Part shown: one piece after another, positions 1-8,935 of the stretch
Layout: each line of letters starts with the position of its first letter
Numbering within the stretch: the stretch's first letter is position 1
Origin: Fischerella sp. PCC 9605
Lineage (GTDB): Bacteria; Cyanobacteriota; Cyanobacteriia; Cyanobacteriales; Nostocaceae
Length of the DNA stretch: 64,000 nt
NCBI RefSeq assembly: GCF_000517105.1
Contig: NZ_KI912153.1
Location: 268,564 to 332,563, forward strand
Direction of reading: 5' to 3'
Position numbers and translations under genes: made by a program
The notes under the pieces: generated by a model
What the model saw: only the letters and a program-made list of their open reading frames with translations
What the model was told of the DNA's origin: nothing
Databases searched by the model: none

Positions 1-379
1 CCACTGTTCGTTGGGGAATCAGTTTGTAGTCCTGAAATACAATGCCAATTCGCCGTCGGAATAAAGACAAGCGATCGCCCCGTAAAGTTGCCACATTACA
101 CCCATCAACTATCACTTCTCCCTGTGTTGGTAACTCTTGGCCATACAGCAGTTTCAAAAGCGTAGATTTACCAGAACCACTTGGCCCTGTGATAAACAGA
201 AATTCTCCCTGTTTGACCTCAAGATTCACATCCAACAGGGCGTTATGTCCGTTGAGATATGTTTTTGCTGCTGAGCGCAATTGCACCATCAGTGTACTAA
301 CATTCCCCGGTTGAGTATCGCTATCTTGAAGATGAATAGATTTGTCAGTCGCTGCTTTCGGTGATAATACTGCTGGCAT
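1..379 (-). CDS. ftsE: FtsE-like ABC transporter ATP-binding protein (C-terminus outside window)
   Basis: The minus strand from the ATG at 379 encodes the first 126 residues of an ABC ATPase. The Walker A motif GPSGSGKST is near residue 60 and a Q-loop stretch reading GIVFQDYKLIPQRTV lies at the window edge. The 'QDYKL.P.RTV' form is typical of FtsE, the ATPase partner of FtsX in divisome and septal peptidoglycan hydrolase control. The about 30 residues before the ABC fold are Ser/Thr/Asp-rich and look like a cyanobacterial N-terminal extension. Signature and Walker B motifs lie outside the window, so a related lipoprotein-export ATPase (LolD/DevA type) is not excluded. It lies 112 bp downstream of the glycosyltransferase gene on the same strand. 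Confidence 0.75.
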   Translation of the reverse strand, partial: MPAVLSPKAATDKSIHLQDSDTQPGNVSTLMVQLRSAAKTYLNGHNALLDVNLEVKQGEFLFITGPSGSGKSTLLKLLYGQELPTQGEVIVDGCNVATLRGDRLSLFRRRIGIVFQDYKLIPQRTV

Positions 380-421
380 TGCTGTTTCTTCACACCCACA
401 ATTAAACACGTATAAAATTAA

Positions 422-448
422 GATTCCCAGGTAATACCCAGGAATCTC
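422..448 (-). terminator. Possible terminator hairpin after the glycosyltransferase gene
   Basis: AGATTCC at 422-428 pairs with GGAATCT at 442-448. On the minus strand the stem is followed by a T-rich stretch. It lies between the glycosyltransferase stop and the ftsE-like start, so it could end the upstream transcript or attenuate the downstream gene. The stem is only 7 bp. Confidence 0.3.
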
Positions 449-491
449 AGATCCACGCTTAAAAATTTTGTGATAACAAACCACCAACAAA

Positions 492-1259
492 TCACGGTAC
501 TTGCTGAGTGATCGCTTCTTTAACGGTCATACCATAAACTAAGGATTTGAGAGCAAACTTGGGTAAAGCCAACATTCGCCGCCAGCGCCAAGGCTCTTTG
601 TATAGTCGATATAGCCATTCCAAATGGTTGTTTCCCAACCAAGCTGGAGCCCTACTTTTCGTCCCTGACCAGATATCAAAACTACCACCAACGCCGATCC
701 AAATTGCTTGGGGACACAAATGGCGATTTTGAGCAATCCATAATTCTTGACGCGGTACACCCAAGCCAACAAAAATTACTTGTGGTTGCAGCTGGGCAAG
801 AGTTTGTCGCAATTGTTCTTCTTCTGCTTGGGAATGGAAGCCAGAATGAGTACCTGCTATGAACAAATTTGGGCTTTGAGAAAGCCAAAATTCTCCCGCT
901 TTGGCAGCCACTCCAGGCGCTCCACCATAGAAAAATACTTTTGCGCCCGTTTGTTTTTGTCCAAGTTCTCGTAGCAGTGTTTCTGCAAGTTCAATTCCCG
1001 GAGTGCGTTGCACTTTTTGCCGCCGCAGCCACCGCAAAAACAGAACTACTCCCGCTCCATCTGGAATCACTAACTCAGCATTTTTAATAGCCTGAGCTAG
1101 GGATTTATTCTGCTCTGCCTGCATGGTCATTTCTGCATTGAGCGTCACTACATGCCCTCCGATGCCCTCTCGCAAGCATTCTAGCAACCAGCCTGGATAA
1201 TCAGTCATTACATGAACTGGTAGCCCCAGCACGGAAAATACTTTCGGCGGTTTAAGCAT
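492..1259 (-). CDS. WecG/TagA/CpsF-family glycosyltransferase
   Basis: The 255-residue protein has the full pattern of the WecG/TagA/CpsF family, which transfers a sugar (often N-acetylmannosamine type) to a lipid-linked intermediate in cell-surface polysaccharide synthesis. Visible family blocks are VIPDGAGVV near residue 65, FFYGGAPGVA near residue 110, and the C-terminal PQVIFVGLGVPRQELW followed by GVGGSFDIWSG and HLEWLYRLYKEPWRW. These belong to the conserved acceptor-binding region. Length fits a complete protein. There is no signal peptide; the enzyme is expected at the inner face of the plasma membrane. The natural acceptor and donor cannot be told from sequence. Confidence 0.9.
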   Translation of the reverse strand: MLKPPKVFSVLGLPVHVMTDYPGWLLECLREGIGGHVVTLNAEMTMQAEQNKSLAQAIKNAELVIPDGAGVVLFLRWLRRQKVQRTPGIELAETLLRELGQKQTGAKVFFYGGAPGVAAKAGEFWLSQSPNLFIAGTHSGFHSQAEEEQLRQTLAQLQPQVIFVGLGVPRQELWIAQNRHLCPQAIWIGVGGSFDIWSGTKSRAPAWLGNNHLEWLYRLYKEPWRWRRMLALPKFALKSLVYGMTVKEAITQQVP

Positions 1260-1890
1260 AACCTGTTTTTAAGTAGCCTCACACCAAAGTCTATCGTAAC
1301 GATAGTTTAACAAATTTTTTTTCAAACAGGAATTTTTCAGAATGTATTAAAAATTACATTTAATGTTTTTTTATAAAAACAGACAATCTGTTTATATGAA
1401 TAGATTTAAAACCATATCACCACACGTGTATTTATCACAAGTAGAGTTTAATTAGATACTTATAATTAAGCTAGAAACTGAGAATATACGTGAGAGTTCT
1501 GGTAGAAGCAAAAAGTGTCAGGTATAAAAACTTATAGATAAAGCGACTTCTAAGTTTTGATCGCGCATTGAATTATTAGCTCTGCTCACGACCAGGATAA
1601 TTGCTATTACAGCTTTATCCAACTTTGAACTTTTGATTTCTGAAGCTGATACGCCTGGTGCATTTGCACCTGTTTGTGGCTTTTAAGAGCTAAGATTAAC
1701 TAGCCATGAGTCAGAATAGAAAGAGTTCTTAGTTCCTGACTTCTGAAATATTTTTTTTAGTTGCAACGCCAAATGCCAATTAGCTTAGTACAGATGAGTA
1801 CAGACTATATATATCTTTAAACTACATCTCCCGAGACTTTTTAGTAAACTCAATTTTACAGTTATAGAGTGTAATGGGTAGAAATCGACC
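1260..1890. other. Intergenic region between divergent genes
   Basis: About 630 bp, AT-rich, between the divergent glycosyltransferase and response-regulator genes, so it must hold both promoters. I see no RNA gene, no long hairpin and no convincing small ORF. The length upstream of the response regulator allows a long 5' leader. Confidence 0.5.
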
Positions 1891-2619
1891 ATGAGTAAAA
1901 TTCGTGTGGCATTAATAGAAGATCACGATCTCACCCGTGTAGGTATCAAGACAGCACTTCAGCAAAAGGAAGAAATAGAAGTGGTGGGAGAAGCAGCTAA
2001 TGCTGCTGACGGCATGAAATTGTTAAAAACAATACAAACGGATATTGCGATTATAGATATTGGCCTACCAGATAAAGATGGCATTGAACTAACACGAGAG
2101 GTAAAGTCTATTGCTAGCGGAGATGAATCAGCAACCAAGGTATTAATATTGACCCTGCGAGATAACAAAGAAGCAGTGTTAGCAGCTTTTGCAGCCGGGG
2201 CAGACTCCTACTGCATGAAAGATATTAAGTTTGATAATTTGCTGGAAGCCGTACGTGTTACCTACAATGGCAATGCTTGGATAGATCCGGCGATCGCCCG
2301 CATTGTCTTACAACAAGCGCAACAAAATCCCCATAAGCCAGAAATAACACTGAAGGATACTAAACCCTCTGTGCCAATTTCAGAAGAGGCTGAAGTAGAG
2401 AATGAAGAAGAAATGATCGATCCTTACACCCTTACAGAAAGGGAATTAGAAGTATTGCAGTTAATTGTCGAAGGTTGCAGCAATGCTGTGATTGCAGAAA
2501 GACTTTACATCACGGTCGGGACAGTCAAAACTCACGTTCGTAATATTTTGAACAAACTCTGTGCAGACGACCGTACCCAAGCAGCGGTTCGGGCTTTACG
2601 TTCTGGATTAGTCGGTTAG
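1891..2619 (+). CDS. NarL/FixJ-type response regulator
   Basis: 242 residues. The N-terminal receiver domain has the acidic pair E10/D11, the predicted phospho-acceptor D56 (context AIIDIGLP) and the conserved K near residue 109. An acidic linker of about 45 residues follows. A LuxR-type helix-turn-helix (LTERELEVLQLIVEG...VGTVKTHVRNILNKL, about residues 179-225) ends the protein. It is a DNA-binding transcription regulator whose partner kinase is not in the window. The gene lies 171 bp upstream of the phosphatase/anti-sigma pair on the same strand, so they may act in one pathway. The linker is longer than in most NarL proteins. Confidence 0.93.
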   Translation: MSKIRVALIEDHDLTRVGIKTALQQKEEIEVVGEAANAADGMKLLKTIQTDIAIIDIGLPDKDGIELTREVKSIASGDESATKVLILTLRDNKEAVLAAFAAGADSYCMKDIKFDNLLEAVRVTYNGNAWIDPAIARIVLQQAQQNPHKPEITLKDTKPSVPISEEAEVENEEEMIDPYTLTERELEVLQLIVEGCSNAVIAERLYITVGTVKTHVRNILNKLCADDRTQAAVRALRSGLVG

Positions 2620-2790
2620 ATTGGATTTGAGGGTTTTGAACTTCATCAAGCAATTATAAGTAAATTTACTAAGTTAGAAAAAATATGTGTTAAAAATGAG
2701 TGGACTATCTTAAATCACGTTTTTTTATTGTTCAACTGACGATTAGGTGTAATCAAAGTTACACTATCTCGCCATTCAAGTATCTGGAAA

Positions 2791-4464
2791 GTGAAGTCAA
2801 ATATGACTGAGACAGATGTAGAAAAACTTAAATTAATGGTGGTAGATGATGAGCCGGATAATTTAGAATTACTCTACCGCACTTTTAGGCGAGATTTTCA
2901 AGTATATAAAGCAAATCACGCCTTAAGTGCACTTGACATTTTAGACAAAGAAGGTGAGATGGCTGTGATCATCTCTGATCAAAGAATGCCAGAGATGAAT
3001 GGCACTGAATTTCTCAGTCTAACGGTGGAGCGCTTTCCCGATACGATTCGCATTTTGTTGACTGGTTTTACTGATGTTGAAGATTTGGTGGATGCAATTA
3101 ACTCCGGTCAGGTCTTCAAATACATCACCAAACCCTGGAAACCCGATCGGTTAAAGGCGATCGTCGAGCAAGCAACAGATACATATCGCGTAGTTAAAAA
3201 ACGTACTCAGGAGTTGCGTCGTGCCCTACGACGGGAATCTTTATTTAATGCCGTGACAACAGCAATTCGCGAATCTCTTGACTACTCCAGTATGTTGCAA
3301 AAGATTGTTGCCACAATTGGCCAAACTTTTGAAACCAGTTATTGCTTGCTCAGACCAGTGGAAGGCAATCATCTGACAACAGATGAGTTCTCCTACTTAG
3401 ATCCCAAAACTTCTTTCTCTAGTTGCTCGTTTAATCCCAGTCCTTTGATCGAAAAAGTTCTAGAAACTCATCATTATCAACATTATCAATACACGCATGA
3501 GGGTTCACCCTTTTACCAACTGGTCGTACCACTAATCTATCAGCAGCACCTACTCGCTGTTCTGGCACTCTACCAGTGGGGACGCGATCGCCCTTGGCGA
3601 GATGAAGATATCCAGCTAATAGCAGGTGTTGCTGAACAAGCAGCCTTGGCCCTCTCCCAAGCAAAACTCTACCAGCGCCTTCAAGAAAAGCAAGAACAAA
3701 TCCGGACTGAATTGGAGGTTGCCCGCCAAATTCAAAACAACCTACTGCGCCAAAGCTTGCCCAATATCAAGGATGCAAAGGTACAAGCTTGTTGTTACCC
3801 TGCCCGCGAAGTAGGAGGGGATTTTTTTGAAGTGTTTGTTCATCCCAAAGGTGATTTGTGGTTAGCAGTGGGTGATGTTTCCGGTAAGGGTGTCCCAGCA
3901 GCTTTGTTCATGGCTAGTGCCATTTCGGTGTTGCGCCGTGAATTGTCTCAAGAAACACCAGCCATGCCGAATACAGTCATTCAGAATCTCAACCACGCCC
4001 TAGGTGATGACTTAATTAGTAATAATTGCTTTATTACCCTGGTCTTAGCTCGGTATACCCCTACCACTAGAGAGCTAGTGTACGCAAATGCAGGTCACAT
4101 ATATCCCCTGCTTTGGTCTAGCAAGACTGCCCCTGATAATCCCATTTACCTCAAAGTACGTGGCATTCCCGTTGGCATTTTGCCTAAGTGGCAAGCAGCC
4201 TTCGGGCAATTGTCTCTCGCTCCTGGAGATACTTTACTGCTAACCAGTGATGGTATTACTGAAGCAATGGTTTGCAAAAATATCGATTCAACCGAGAATG
4301 GCATCAAGCCCAATCATTTTTCTATGCTGAATCTAGAGGGTCTTTGGCAACTCTTGCAAGCGGAAGATCAACCACTTTCTCTCAACCATTTGCTATCCCG
4401 AATCCAGGCAGATAACCCCATTCAAGAAGATGACCAAACTATACTTTCACTGGAGGTTTTGTAA
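2791..4464 (+). CDS. Response-regulator-coupled PP2C (RsbU/SpoIIE-type) phosphatase with GAF domain
   Basis: 557 residues in three parts: a receiver domain (LMVVDDEPDN near residue 16, acceptor Asp in IISDQRMPEMNG), a GAF-like sensor region (about 150-290), and a SpoIIE/PP2C serine phosphatase domain (about 325-557) with the metal-binding block REVGGDFFEVF and the GDVSGKGVPAALFMA motif. Such proteins dephosphorylate an anti-sigma-antagonist (STAS) protein in partner-switching cascades. The gene ends 3 bp before an RsbW-like kinase gene, which supports that role. A second ATG at 2803 (MTETDV...) is an equally good start. The STAS partner is not encoded nearby. Confidence 0.92.
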   Translation: MKSNMTETDVEKLKLMVVDDEPDNLELLYRTFRRDFQVYKANHALSALDILDKEGEMAVIISDQRMPEMNGTEFLSLTVERFPDTIRILLTGFTDVEDLVDAINSGQVFKYITKPWKPDRLKAIVEQATDTYRVVKKRTQELRRALRRESLFNAVTTAIRESLDYSSMLQKIVATIGQTFETSYCLLRPVEGNHLTTDEFSYLDPKTSFSSCSFNPSPLIEKVLETHHYQHYQYTHEGSPFYQLVVPLIYQQHLLAVLALYQWGRDRPWRDEDIQLIAGVAEQAALALSQAKLYQRLQEKQEQIRTELEVARQIQNNLLRQSLPNIKDAKVQACCYPAREVGGDFFEVFVHPKGDLWLAVGDVSGKGVPAALFMASAISVLRRELSQETPAMPNTVIQNLNHALGDDLISNNCFITLVLARYTPTTRELVYANAGHIYPLLWSSKTAPDNPIYLKVRGIPVGILPKWQAAFGQLSLAPGDTLLLTSDGITEAMVCKNIDSTENGIKPNHFSMLNLEGLWQLLQAEDQPLSLNHLLSRIQADNPIQEDDQTILSLEVL

Positions 4465-4467
4465 ATA

Positions 4468-4890
4468 ATGAAAAGCGAGCTTCATGTACCAAGTGACTTG
4501 AAGTTTTTAAGCATCGTGGAAAACTGGTTGTTGGGATGCTTAGAAGTCCAGATGAAAGAATCAGTTGATTGGTCAAGGCAATCAAGTCGTTTGCGATTGG
4601 CTTTAGTAGAAGCCTATTCCAACGTTGTGCGTCATGCCCACAAAAATCAGCCCTATTTGCCAGTGTTAATTCGTTTGGAACTGAAAGACCGCGATGTTGC
4701 CCTGGAAGTTTGGGACTGTGGCGAAGGTTTTGAATTGTCTGACTATTTACCACCTAGCCCCACGGATAAACAAGAAGGTGGATATGGTTGGTTGATTATC
4801 AATCGCCTCATGGATAAAGTGGAATACCAGTTGCAAGTTAATGGTGGTAACTGTCTTAAATTAGAAGTCTCTCTGTCAGAATCTGCGTAG
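4468..4890 (+). CDS. RsbW-like anti-sigma regulatory serine kinase
   Basis: 140 residues matching the single-domain HATPase_c fold of anti-sigma regulatory factors. The N-box reads EAYSNVVRHAHKN and the G1 box reads VWDCGEGFEL, with a Gly-rich GGYGWLIINRLMD segment. No His phosphorylation domain is present, as expected for Ser kinases of the RsbW/SpoIIAB type. The start lies 3 bp after the PP2C gene stop, implying translational coupling and a kinase/phosphatase pair acting on one STAS-domain target. Sequence does not tell whether it binds a sigma factor or another output. Confidence 0.9.
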   Translation: MKSELHVPSDLKFLSIVENWLLGCLEVQMKESVDWSRQSSRLRLALVEAYSNVVRHAHKNQPYLPVLIRLELKDRDVALEVWDCGEGFELSDYLPPSPTDKQEGGYGWLIINRLMDKVEYQLQVNGGNCLKLEVSLSESA

Positions 4891-5147
4891 TCATAAAATC
4901 ATAGTATGTACTCAGACAGAATTAATTACACACATTGTTTTCTTGTTCCCTGTTAAGCGTTTCCCTTTCCCTGCCTCCGTGAATGAATTTAATTTTACTT
5001 AACTACTTATGTATTCATCAAGATTCTCCGAGAAACCCCGCCCTCAGCGAAGTTATCTATAGCTCATAAATAATCTTACACAACAACAACAACGATTATT
5101 TATGAGTTCTTTTTATTAAATAGTATTATTATTAAATTTAGCTATTA

Positions 5148-5166
5148 CACAACGTGTACAATGTTG
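5148..5166. repeat. Left-end motif of the Tn554-like element
   Basis: CACAACGTGTACAATGTTG is an imperfect palindrome (CAACGTGTAC / GTACAATGTTG). It shares CGTGTACA with the motif at 8845-8864 at the other end of the recombinase operon. This is the likely recombinase-binding crossover region. Confidence 0.55.
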
Positions 5167-5168
5167 AT

Positions 5169-6275
5169 ATGCTAATTCAAAAAGGTCAGCTACCGGATTC
5201 AAATCGCCCAATATGGATCGTGCTGGATGACAACTACCTACCCATCGAGCCAATCCAAAAATACCTACGTTACTTAGACAGTTTAGAGAAGTCACCCAAC
5301 ACGATTAGGGTCTACGCCAACAACCTAAAACTGTTTTGGGAGTTTCTACAAGATAAACAAATTGATTGGAGGGAAGTGAATCTTGAACATTTATCAGATT
5401 TTATTCATTGGCTAAGAAATCCAGAACCAGGAGTAATATCCATTCAGCCACAAGTGTCTAAACGGTCAGAAAAGACAATTAACCATGCCCTCACTACTGT
5501 CTGTGGTTTTTATGAATTTCACGAGCGATTAGGAGCAAGTAAAGGGGTTAACGCTTATCGCTATCAGGTACAACCGGGGCGACAATACAAACCATTTCTG
5601 CACCATATAAGCAAAGGAAAAGAAGTTAAAACACGACTACTAAAAATTAAAGAACCTAAAACATTCCCAGGATGCTTAACTTTGGAACAGGTTCAAAAAT
5701 TAGTCAACGCTTGTAAAAGAATTAGAGATAAATTTCTTATCTGTTTACTCTATGAAACAGGCATGAGAATTGGCGAGGTATTAGGGTTAAGACATGAAGA
5801 CATTCGCTCACAGGGAATAAATGAAATTCATGTAATTCCCAGAGATGACAATATCAATAGTAGTCGAGTAAAGGCAGGAGTTGAAAGAGTAATTCATGTT
5901 ACCAAGGATTTGATGAAACTCTACTCTAATTATCTGATTGAAGAGTATCCAGAAGATATTGACTGTGATTATGTTTTTGTCAACTGCTGGGATGGTGAAG
6001 TAGGACAACCGATGAATTATGGTGCTGTAAATGGACTGTTTAAAAGATTAGCTAAGAAAACAAGTATTCAAGCAACGCCTCATCTACTTAGACATACTCA
6101 CGCTACAGAATTAATTAGGTCTGGATGGGATATGGCGCACGCTCAAAAGCGGTTAGGTCATGCTAATATTCAGACTACAATTAACACTTATGTTCATCTG
6201 AACAGCGATGACATGCAAGAAGAATATCATAAATATTTACAACGACGCAAGCAAGATTATGAAGAATCAAAATAA
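5169..6275 (+). CDS. tnpA: Tn554 TnpA-like tyrosine recombinase
   Basis: About 368 residues. The N-terminal SAM-like core-binding domain reads KYLRYLDSLEKSPNTIRVYANNLKLFWEFL. The catalytic domain shows the first Arg in YETGMRIGEVLGLRHEDI, the box HLLRHTHATELIRSG, and LGHANIQTTINTYVHLN with the nucleophilic Tyr. Size matches Tn554 TnpA. The ATG at 5169 is preferred; a GTG at 5154 lies within the end palindrome. The 3' end overlaps tnpB by 17 bp, indicating coupled translation. Confidence 0.88.
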   Translation: MLIQKGQLPDSNRPIWIVLDDNYLPIEPIQKYLRYLDSLEKSPNTIRVYANNLKLFWEFLQDKQIDWREVNLEHLSDFIHWLRNPEPGVISIQPQVSKRSEKTINHALTTVCGFYEFHERLGASKGVNAYRYQVQPGRQYKPFLHHISKGKEVKTRLLKIKEPKTFPGCLTLEQVQKLVNACKRIRDKFLICLLYETGMRIGEVLGLRHEDIRSQGINEIHVIPRDDNINSSRVKAGVERVIHVTKDLMKLYSNYLIEEYPEDIDCDYVFVNCWDGEVGQPMNYGAVNGLFKRLAKKTSIQATPHLLRHTHATELIRSGWDMAHAQKRLGHANIQTTINTYVHLNSDDMQEEYHKYLQRRKQDYEESK

Positions 6276-7890
6276 TTTTAATAATCAACATAAATCTTCC
6301 AAAGGTTCACTGCATATACAGTTAATAAAAAATCAAAATAGTACAGTTGATAATACAAATGATATATTTTGTTATCACTGTGGCAGCTACAATTATCACA
6401 AAGCTGGACGTAAAAAGGGAAAACAACGATATAAATGTACTGAATGTGGCAAGAGATTTATTGAGAACTTAGAGTATCCAGAAAAAATAGGTTACACAAC
6501 AGTGCATAATAGTGAGGATGTTTGGGACGCATTAGAAATCGGATTAAAAGTTAGCGATTATCGAGGAAGGAGTCATAAATTAACATGTTCCTATATTCAT
6601 CAAGATTGGTTCAAAGCAGCAATAAAAAAATTTATTAAATATAGAGCATCTTCTATAGGATATAGAAGGCTGGAAAGTTCCTTAACTTCTTTTAATACTT
6701 TCTCTTGTTTTTTATATAATAGAACATATATTAAATGTTTTGCAGATATTAATCGTTCAGTAATTATTGATTATATAGATTACTTAAATCAGCAAAAATT
6801 AAATTCAAGTTCTAGAAATCAAAAGCTGCAAGACTTAGCGATTTTTTTTGAGACATGTATAGTTAATAACTGGTTTAATTTTCAATCTTATCTAATTCGT
6901 AAAGAGGATTATCAAAAAGCAGCAAAACCACTTCCACGATATATTCCAGAAGAAGTGATGTATCAACTAAATCAGCACTTAGAAGCATTGCCAGAAACAG
7001 TATTACGGATGGTTTTAGTTATACAGGAATGTGGTTTACGTGTAGGCGAACTTTGTCAACTTCCAATAGACTGTTTAAAACAAGATGCAAAAGGGAGTTG
7101 GTTTATTCAATTTATGAGATGGAAAATGAATAAAGAAGATACTATTCCTATCTCTGTGGAATTAGCTCAAGTTATCCAAGAACAACAGCAGTATATTAGA
7201 GATAAATTAGGGGAACAATACAATTATCTTTTTTGTGGACGGTTGGGCGGAAGTTGTAAAGAATTTATTCCTAAACCTAATGTCATGCTTGATGAGGCTT
7301 TTGTTGGTTATTTAAAAAAATTAGCAGAAGAATTTGATATTCGGGATAAATCAGGTAAACGATGGAATTTTCAAAGTCATCAATTTCGTCATACTGTAGG
7401 TACTCGTATGATTAATACTGGAGTGCCACAACATATTGTGCAAAGGTATTTAGGACATGATTCACCTCACATGACTTCGGTTTATGCTCATATTCATGAT
7501 GCAACTCTAAGAAAAAAGATAGATGAATACCTTGCTACTAAAGTAGTCAACATTAATGGCGAAATTATTGAGTCGCTGCATCCAGAATTAGACAATGATG
7601 CTAATTTGCAATGGATGAAGAAAAAAGTTTTGGCTGAAACGTTACCAAATGGATACTGTGGACTGCCTGCACAGCTTACCTGTAGTAAGGGCAATGCCTG
7701 TCTAACCTGCGGTGATTTTCGTACAACTATTGAATTTTTAGACCAACATAAGGAACATCTAGAACGTACTAATAAAGTTCTTGAAGTAGCTAAAGCGTCG
7801 GGTTGGCATCGCCAAATTCAAGTTAACGAAGATGTCAAAAAAAGTTTAGAAAATATCATCAATACTCTGGAGAGCAACAAGAATGAGTAA
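6259..7890 (+). CDS. tnpB: Tn554 TnpB-like tyrosine recombinase with N-terminal zinc ribbon
   Basis: 543 residues from the ATG at 6259, which overlaps the tnpA stop. Residues 38-67 form a four-cysteine ribbon (C38, C41, C60, C63; GKQRYKCTECGKRF) like the InsA ribbon of IS1-type transposases. The catalytic domain follows: CGLRVGELCQLPIDCL, HQFRHTVGTRMINTG, YLGHDSPHMTSVYAHI. The C-terminus has a second Cys cluster (LTCSKGNACLTCGDF) and a helical tail, typical of Tn554 TnpB. An upstream in-frame start at 6208 would lie entirely inside tnpA and is less likely. The start codon of tnpC overlaps the end of this gene by 8 bp. Confidence 0.87.
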   Translation: MKNQNNFNNQHKSSKGSLHIQLIKNQNSTVDNTNDIFCYHCGSYNYHKAGRKKGKQRYKCTECGKRFIENLEYPEKIGYTTVHNSEDVWDALEIGLKVSDYRGRSHKLTCSYIHQDWFKAAIKKFIKYRASSIGYRRLESSLTSFNTFSCFLYNRTYIKCFADINRSVIIDYIDYLNQQKLNSSSRNQKLQDLAIFFETCIVNNWFNFQSYLIRKEDYQKAAKPLPRYIPEEVMYQLNQHLEALPETVLRMVLVIQECGLRVGELCQLPIDCLKQDAKGSWFIQFMRWKMNKEDTIPISVELAQVIQEQQQYIRDKLGEQYNYLFCGRLGGSCKEFIPKPNVMLDEAFVGYLKKLAEEFDIRDKSGKRWNFQSHQFRHTVGTRMINTGVPQHIVQRYLGHDSPHMTSVYAHIHDATLRKKIDEYLATKVVNINGEIIESLHPELDNDANLQWMKKKVLAETLPNGYCGLPAQLTCSKGNACLTCGDFRTTIEFLDQHKEHLERTNKVLEVAKASGWHRQIQVNEDVKKSLENIINTLESNKNE

Positions 7891-8812
7891 TGATGCCAAG
7901 ATAGCTGCTTTGAAATCTGCTGCCGAGCAGAAGAAACAACAAGCATCTGACAATTTAGAAAAAGCAATTCGTAAACTAACTCAAGAGAATAAGCCGATAA
8001 CCTTTGCTAACGTTGCAAGGGAAGCAGGGCTTTCAGTTAGTTATCTCTATAAATACCCAGAGATTAAAGAGCGCATTGATAGTTTAAGAAAACAGCAACT
8101 TAAAGCAGGTAAGCCACCTCAACCACAAAAGGCATCGGATGATTCAAAAGCTGTTATTATCTATCAGCTTAGAGAAAGAATTAAAAAACTGGAGGCTGAA
8201 GTAACAGGACTTCGTAGAGTCAATGAGGGATTAGCTGGTAGGGTTTATCATCTACAAGGTGCTGATGATTTAGCAGAAAGGCTTAAGGCTGAAAATACAC
8301 AGCTAAAAATTGAAAATGCAGAGTTGAAGCAACAATTAGAAGAAGCTCGTCTTTCTCATTTAGATTCATCTATTGCATTGCCCAACAACTCAAAGGTCAC
8401 TTCATTAGATAAGAGAAGGGCTGGACGTTCAGATATCAGTGATAATCTTAAACAGCAACTTGACTTAATCGGAATTAAATTGAATGCTACATTAACAAAA
8501 ACTATTAAGTCAGCATCAGAAGAAACTGTTTTAAATGCAATAGAAGCTTTTAAGGAAGCAATGGCTAGTAGCAATATTGAAAAGCCAGGAGCATGGCTTA
8601 AAAAAGCTATAGAAGAGGGTTGGATTCCTAATGAAGAAATTGGACAACAATCTGAATTGGATGTTTTTAAGGAATGGTATACATTAGCCTACAAGAAGAA
8701 ATTAGTTCTTGCCAGCCAAAACACCAAGGACGGTATCATCGTTTACACACAATCCGAACAGTGGATACCTTTCCCAGAGATGTTGGTAAAGTATCCACTG
8801 TCAACGTTGTAG
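7883..8812 (+). CDS. tnpC: Tn554 TnpC-like accessory protein (DUF6262 type)
   Basis: 309 residues. The N-terminus reads NLEKAIRKLTQENKPITFANVAREAGLSVSYLYKY, a helix-turn-helix-like segment. A long coiled coil follows (about residues 85-160, heptads such as LRERIKKLEAEVTGLRRVNEGL). This arrangement is the DUF6262/TnpC family that accompanies TnpA and TnpB and is thought to set orientation or efficiency of integration. It overlaps tnpB by 8 bp (ATGAGTAA). The stop codon lies within the first CAACGTTGT motif of the right end, so coding and end sequences interlock. Confidence 0.8.
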   Translation: MSNDAKIAALKSAAEQKKQQASDNLEKAIRKLTQENKPITFANVAREAGLSVSYLYKYPEIKERIDSLRKQQLKAGKPPQPQKASDDSKAVIIYQLRERIKKLEAEVTGLRRVNEGLAGRVYHLQGADDLAERLKAENTQLKIENAELKQQLEEARLSHLDSSIALPNNSKVTSLDKRRAGRSDISDNLKQQLDLIGIKLNATLTKTIKSASEETVLNAIEAFKEAMASSNIEKPGAWLKKAIEEGWIPNEEIGQQSELDVFKEWYTLAYKKKLVLASQNTKDGIIVYTQSEQWIPFPEMLVKYPLSTL

Positions 8813-8864
8813 AAAATATTCACAACGTTAAATGCTTATACAGTCAACGTCGTGTACATTGTGG
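8802..8864. repeat. Right-end motifs of the Tn554-like element
   Basis: Three related motifs are spaced here: CAACGTTGT at 8802-8810, CACAACGTTA at 8821-8830, and CAACGTCGTGTACATTGTGG at 8845-8864. The last shares CGTGTACA with the left-end motif. Probable recombinase arm and core sites. Confidence 0.5.
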
Positions 8865-8900
8865 TTTAGATAAGCGAAGCAGGGCGGGGAGGGATAGGAG

Positions 8901-8935
8901 GTCAAATCTATAGGCTCGATGCCTGTAGATTTGAC
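8901..8935. repeat. 14-bp-stem hairpin at the 3' end of the isrB locus
   Basis: GTCAAATCTATAGG (8901-8914) pairs with CCTGTAGATTTGAC (8922-8935), one G-T pair, across a 7-nt loop. It overlaps the last codons and stop of the isrB remnant. It may be the end hairpin of the IS200/IS605-like element that once carried isrB, or a terminator. Confidence 0.6.

Larger units (their letters stand above)
5148..8864 (+). mobile_element. Tn554-like element with three-gene tnpA-tnpB-tnpC recombination module
   Basis: Three overlapping plus-strand genes (two tyrosine recombinases and a coiled-coil protein) have the order and sizes of the Tn554 family, which moves by site-specific recombination without inverted repeats or target duplication. 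Related CAACGT/GTGTACA motifs bound it at 5148-5166 and 8845-8864 and probably mark the ends. No cargo gene is present. The element is AT-rich compared with its flanks. All three frames are open, so it may be active. The ends are inferred, not proven. Confidence 0.75.

Noticed and set aside
42-314. Plus-strand 90-codon frame at the window start
   Set aside because: It is antisense to the FtsE-like ATPase, whose Walker A and Q-loop motifs are clear on the minus strand.
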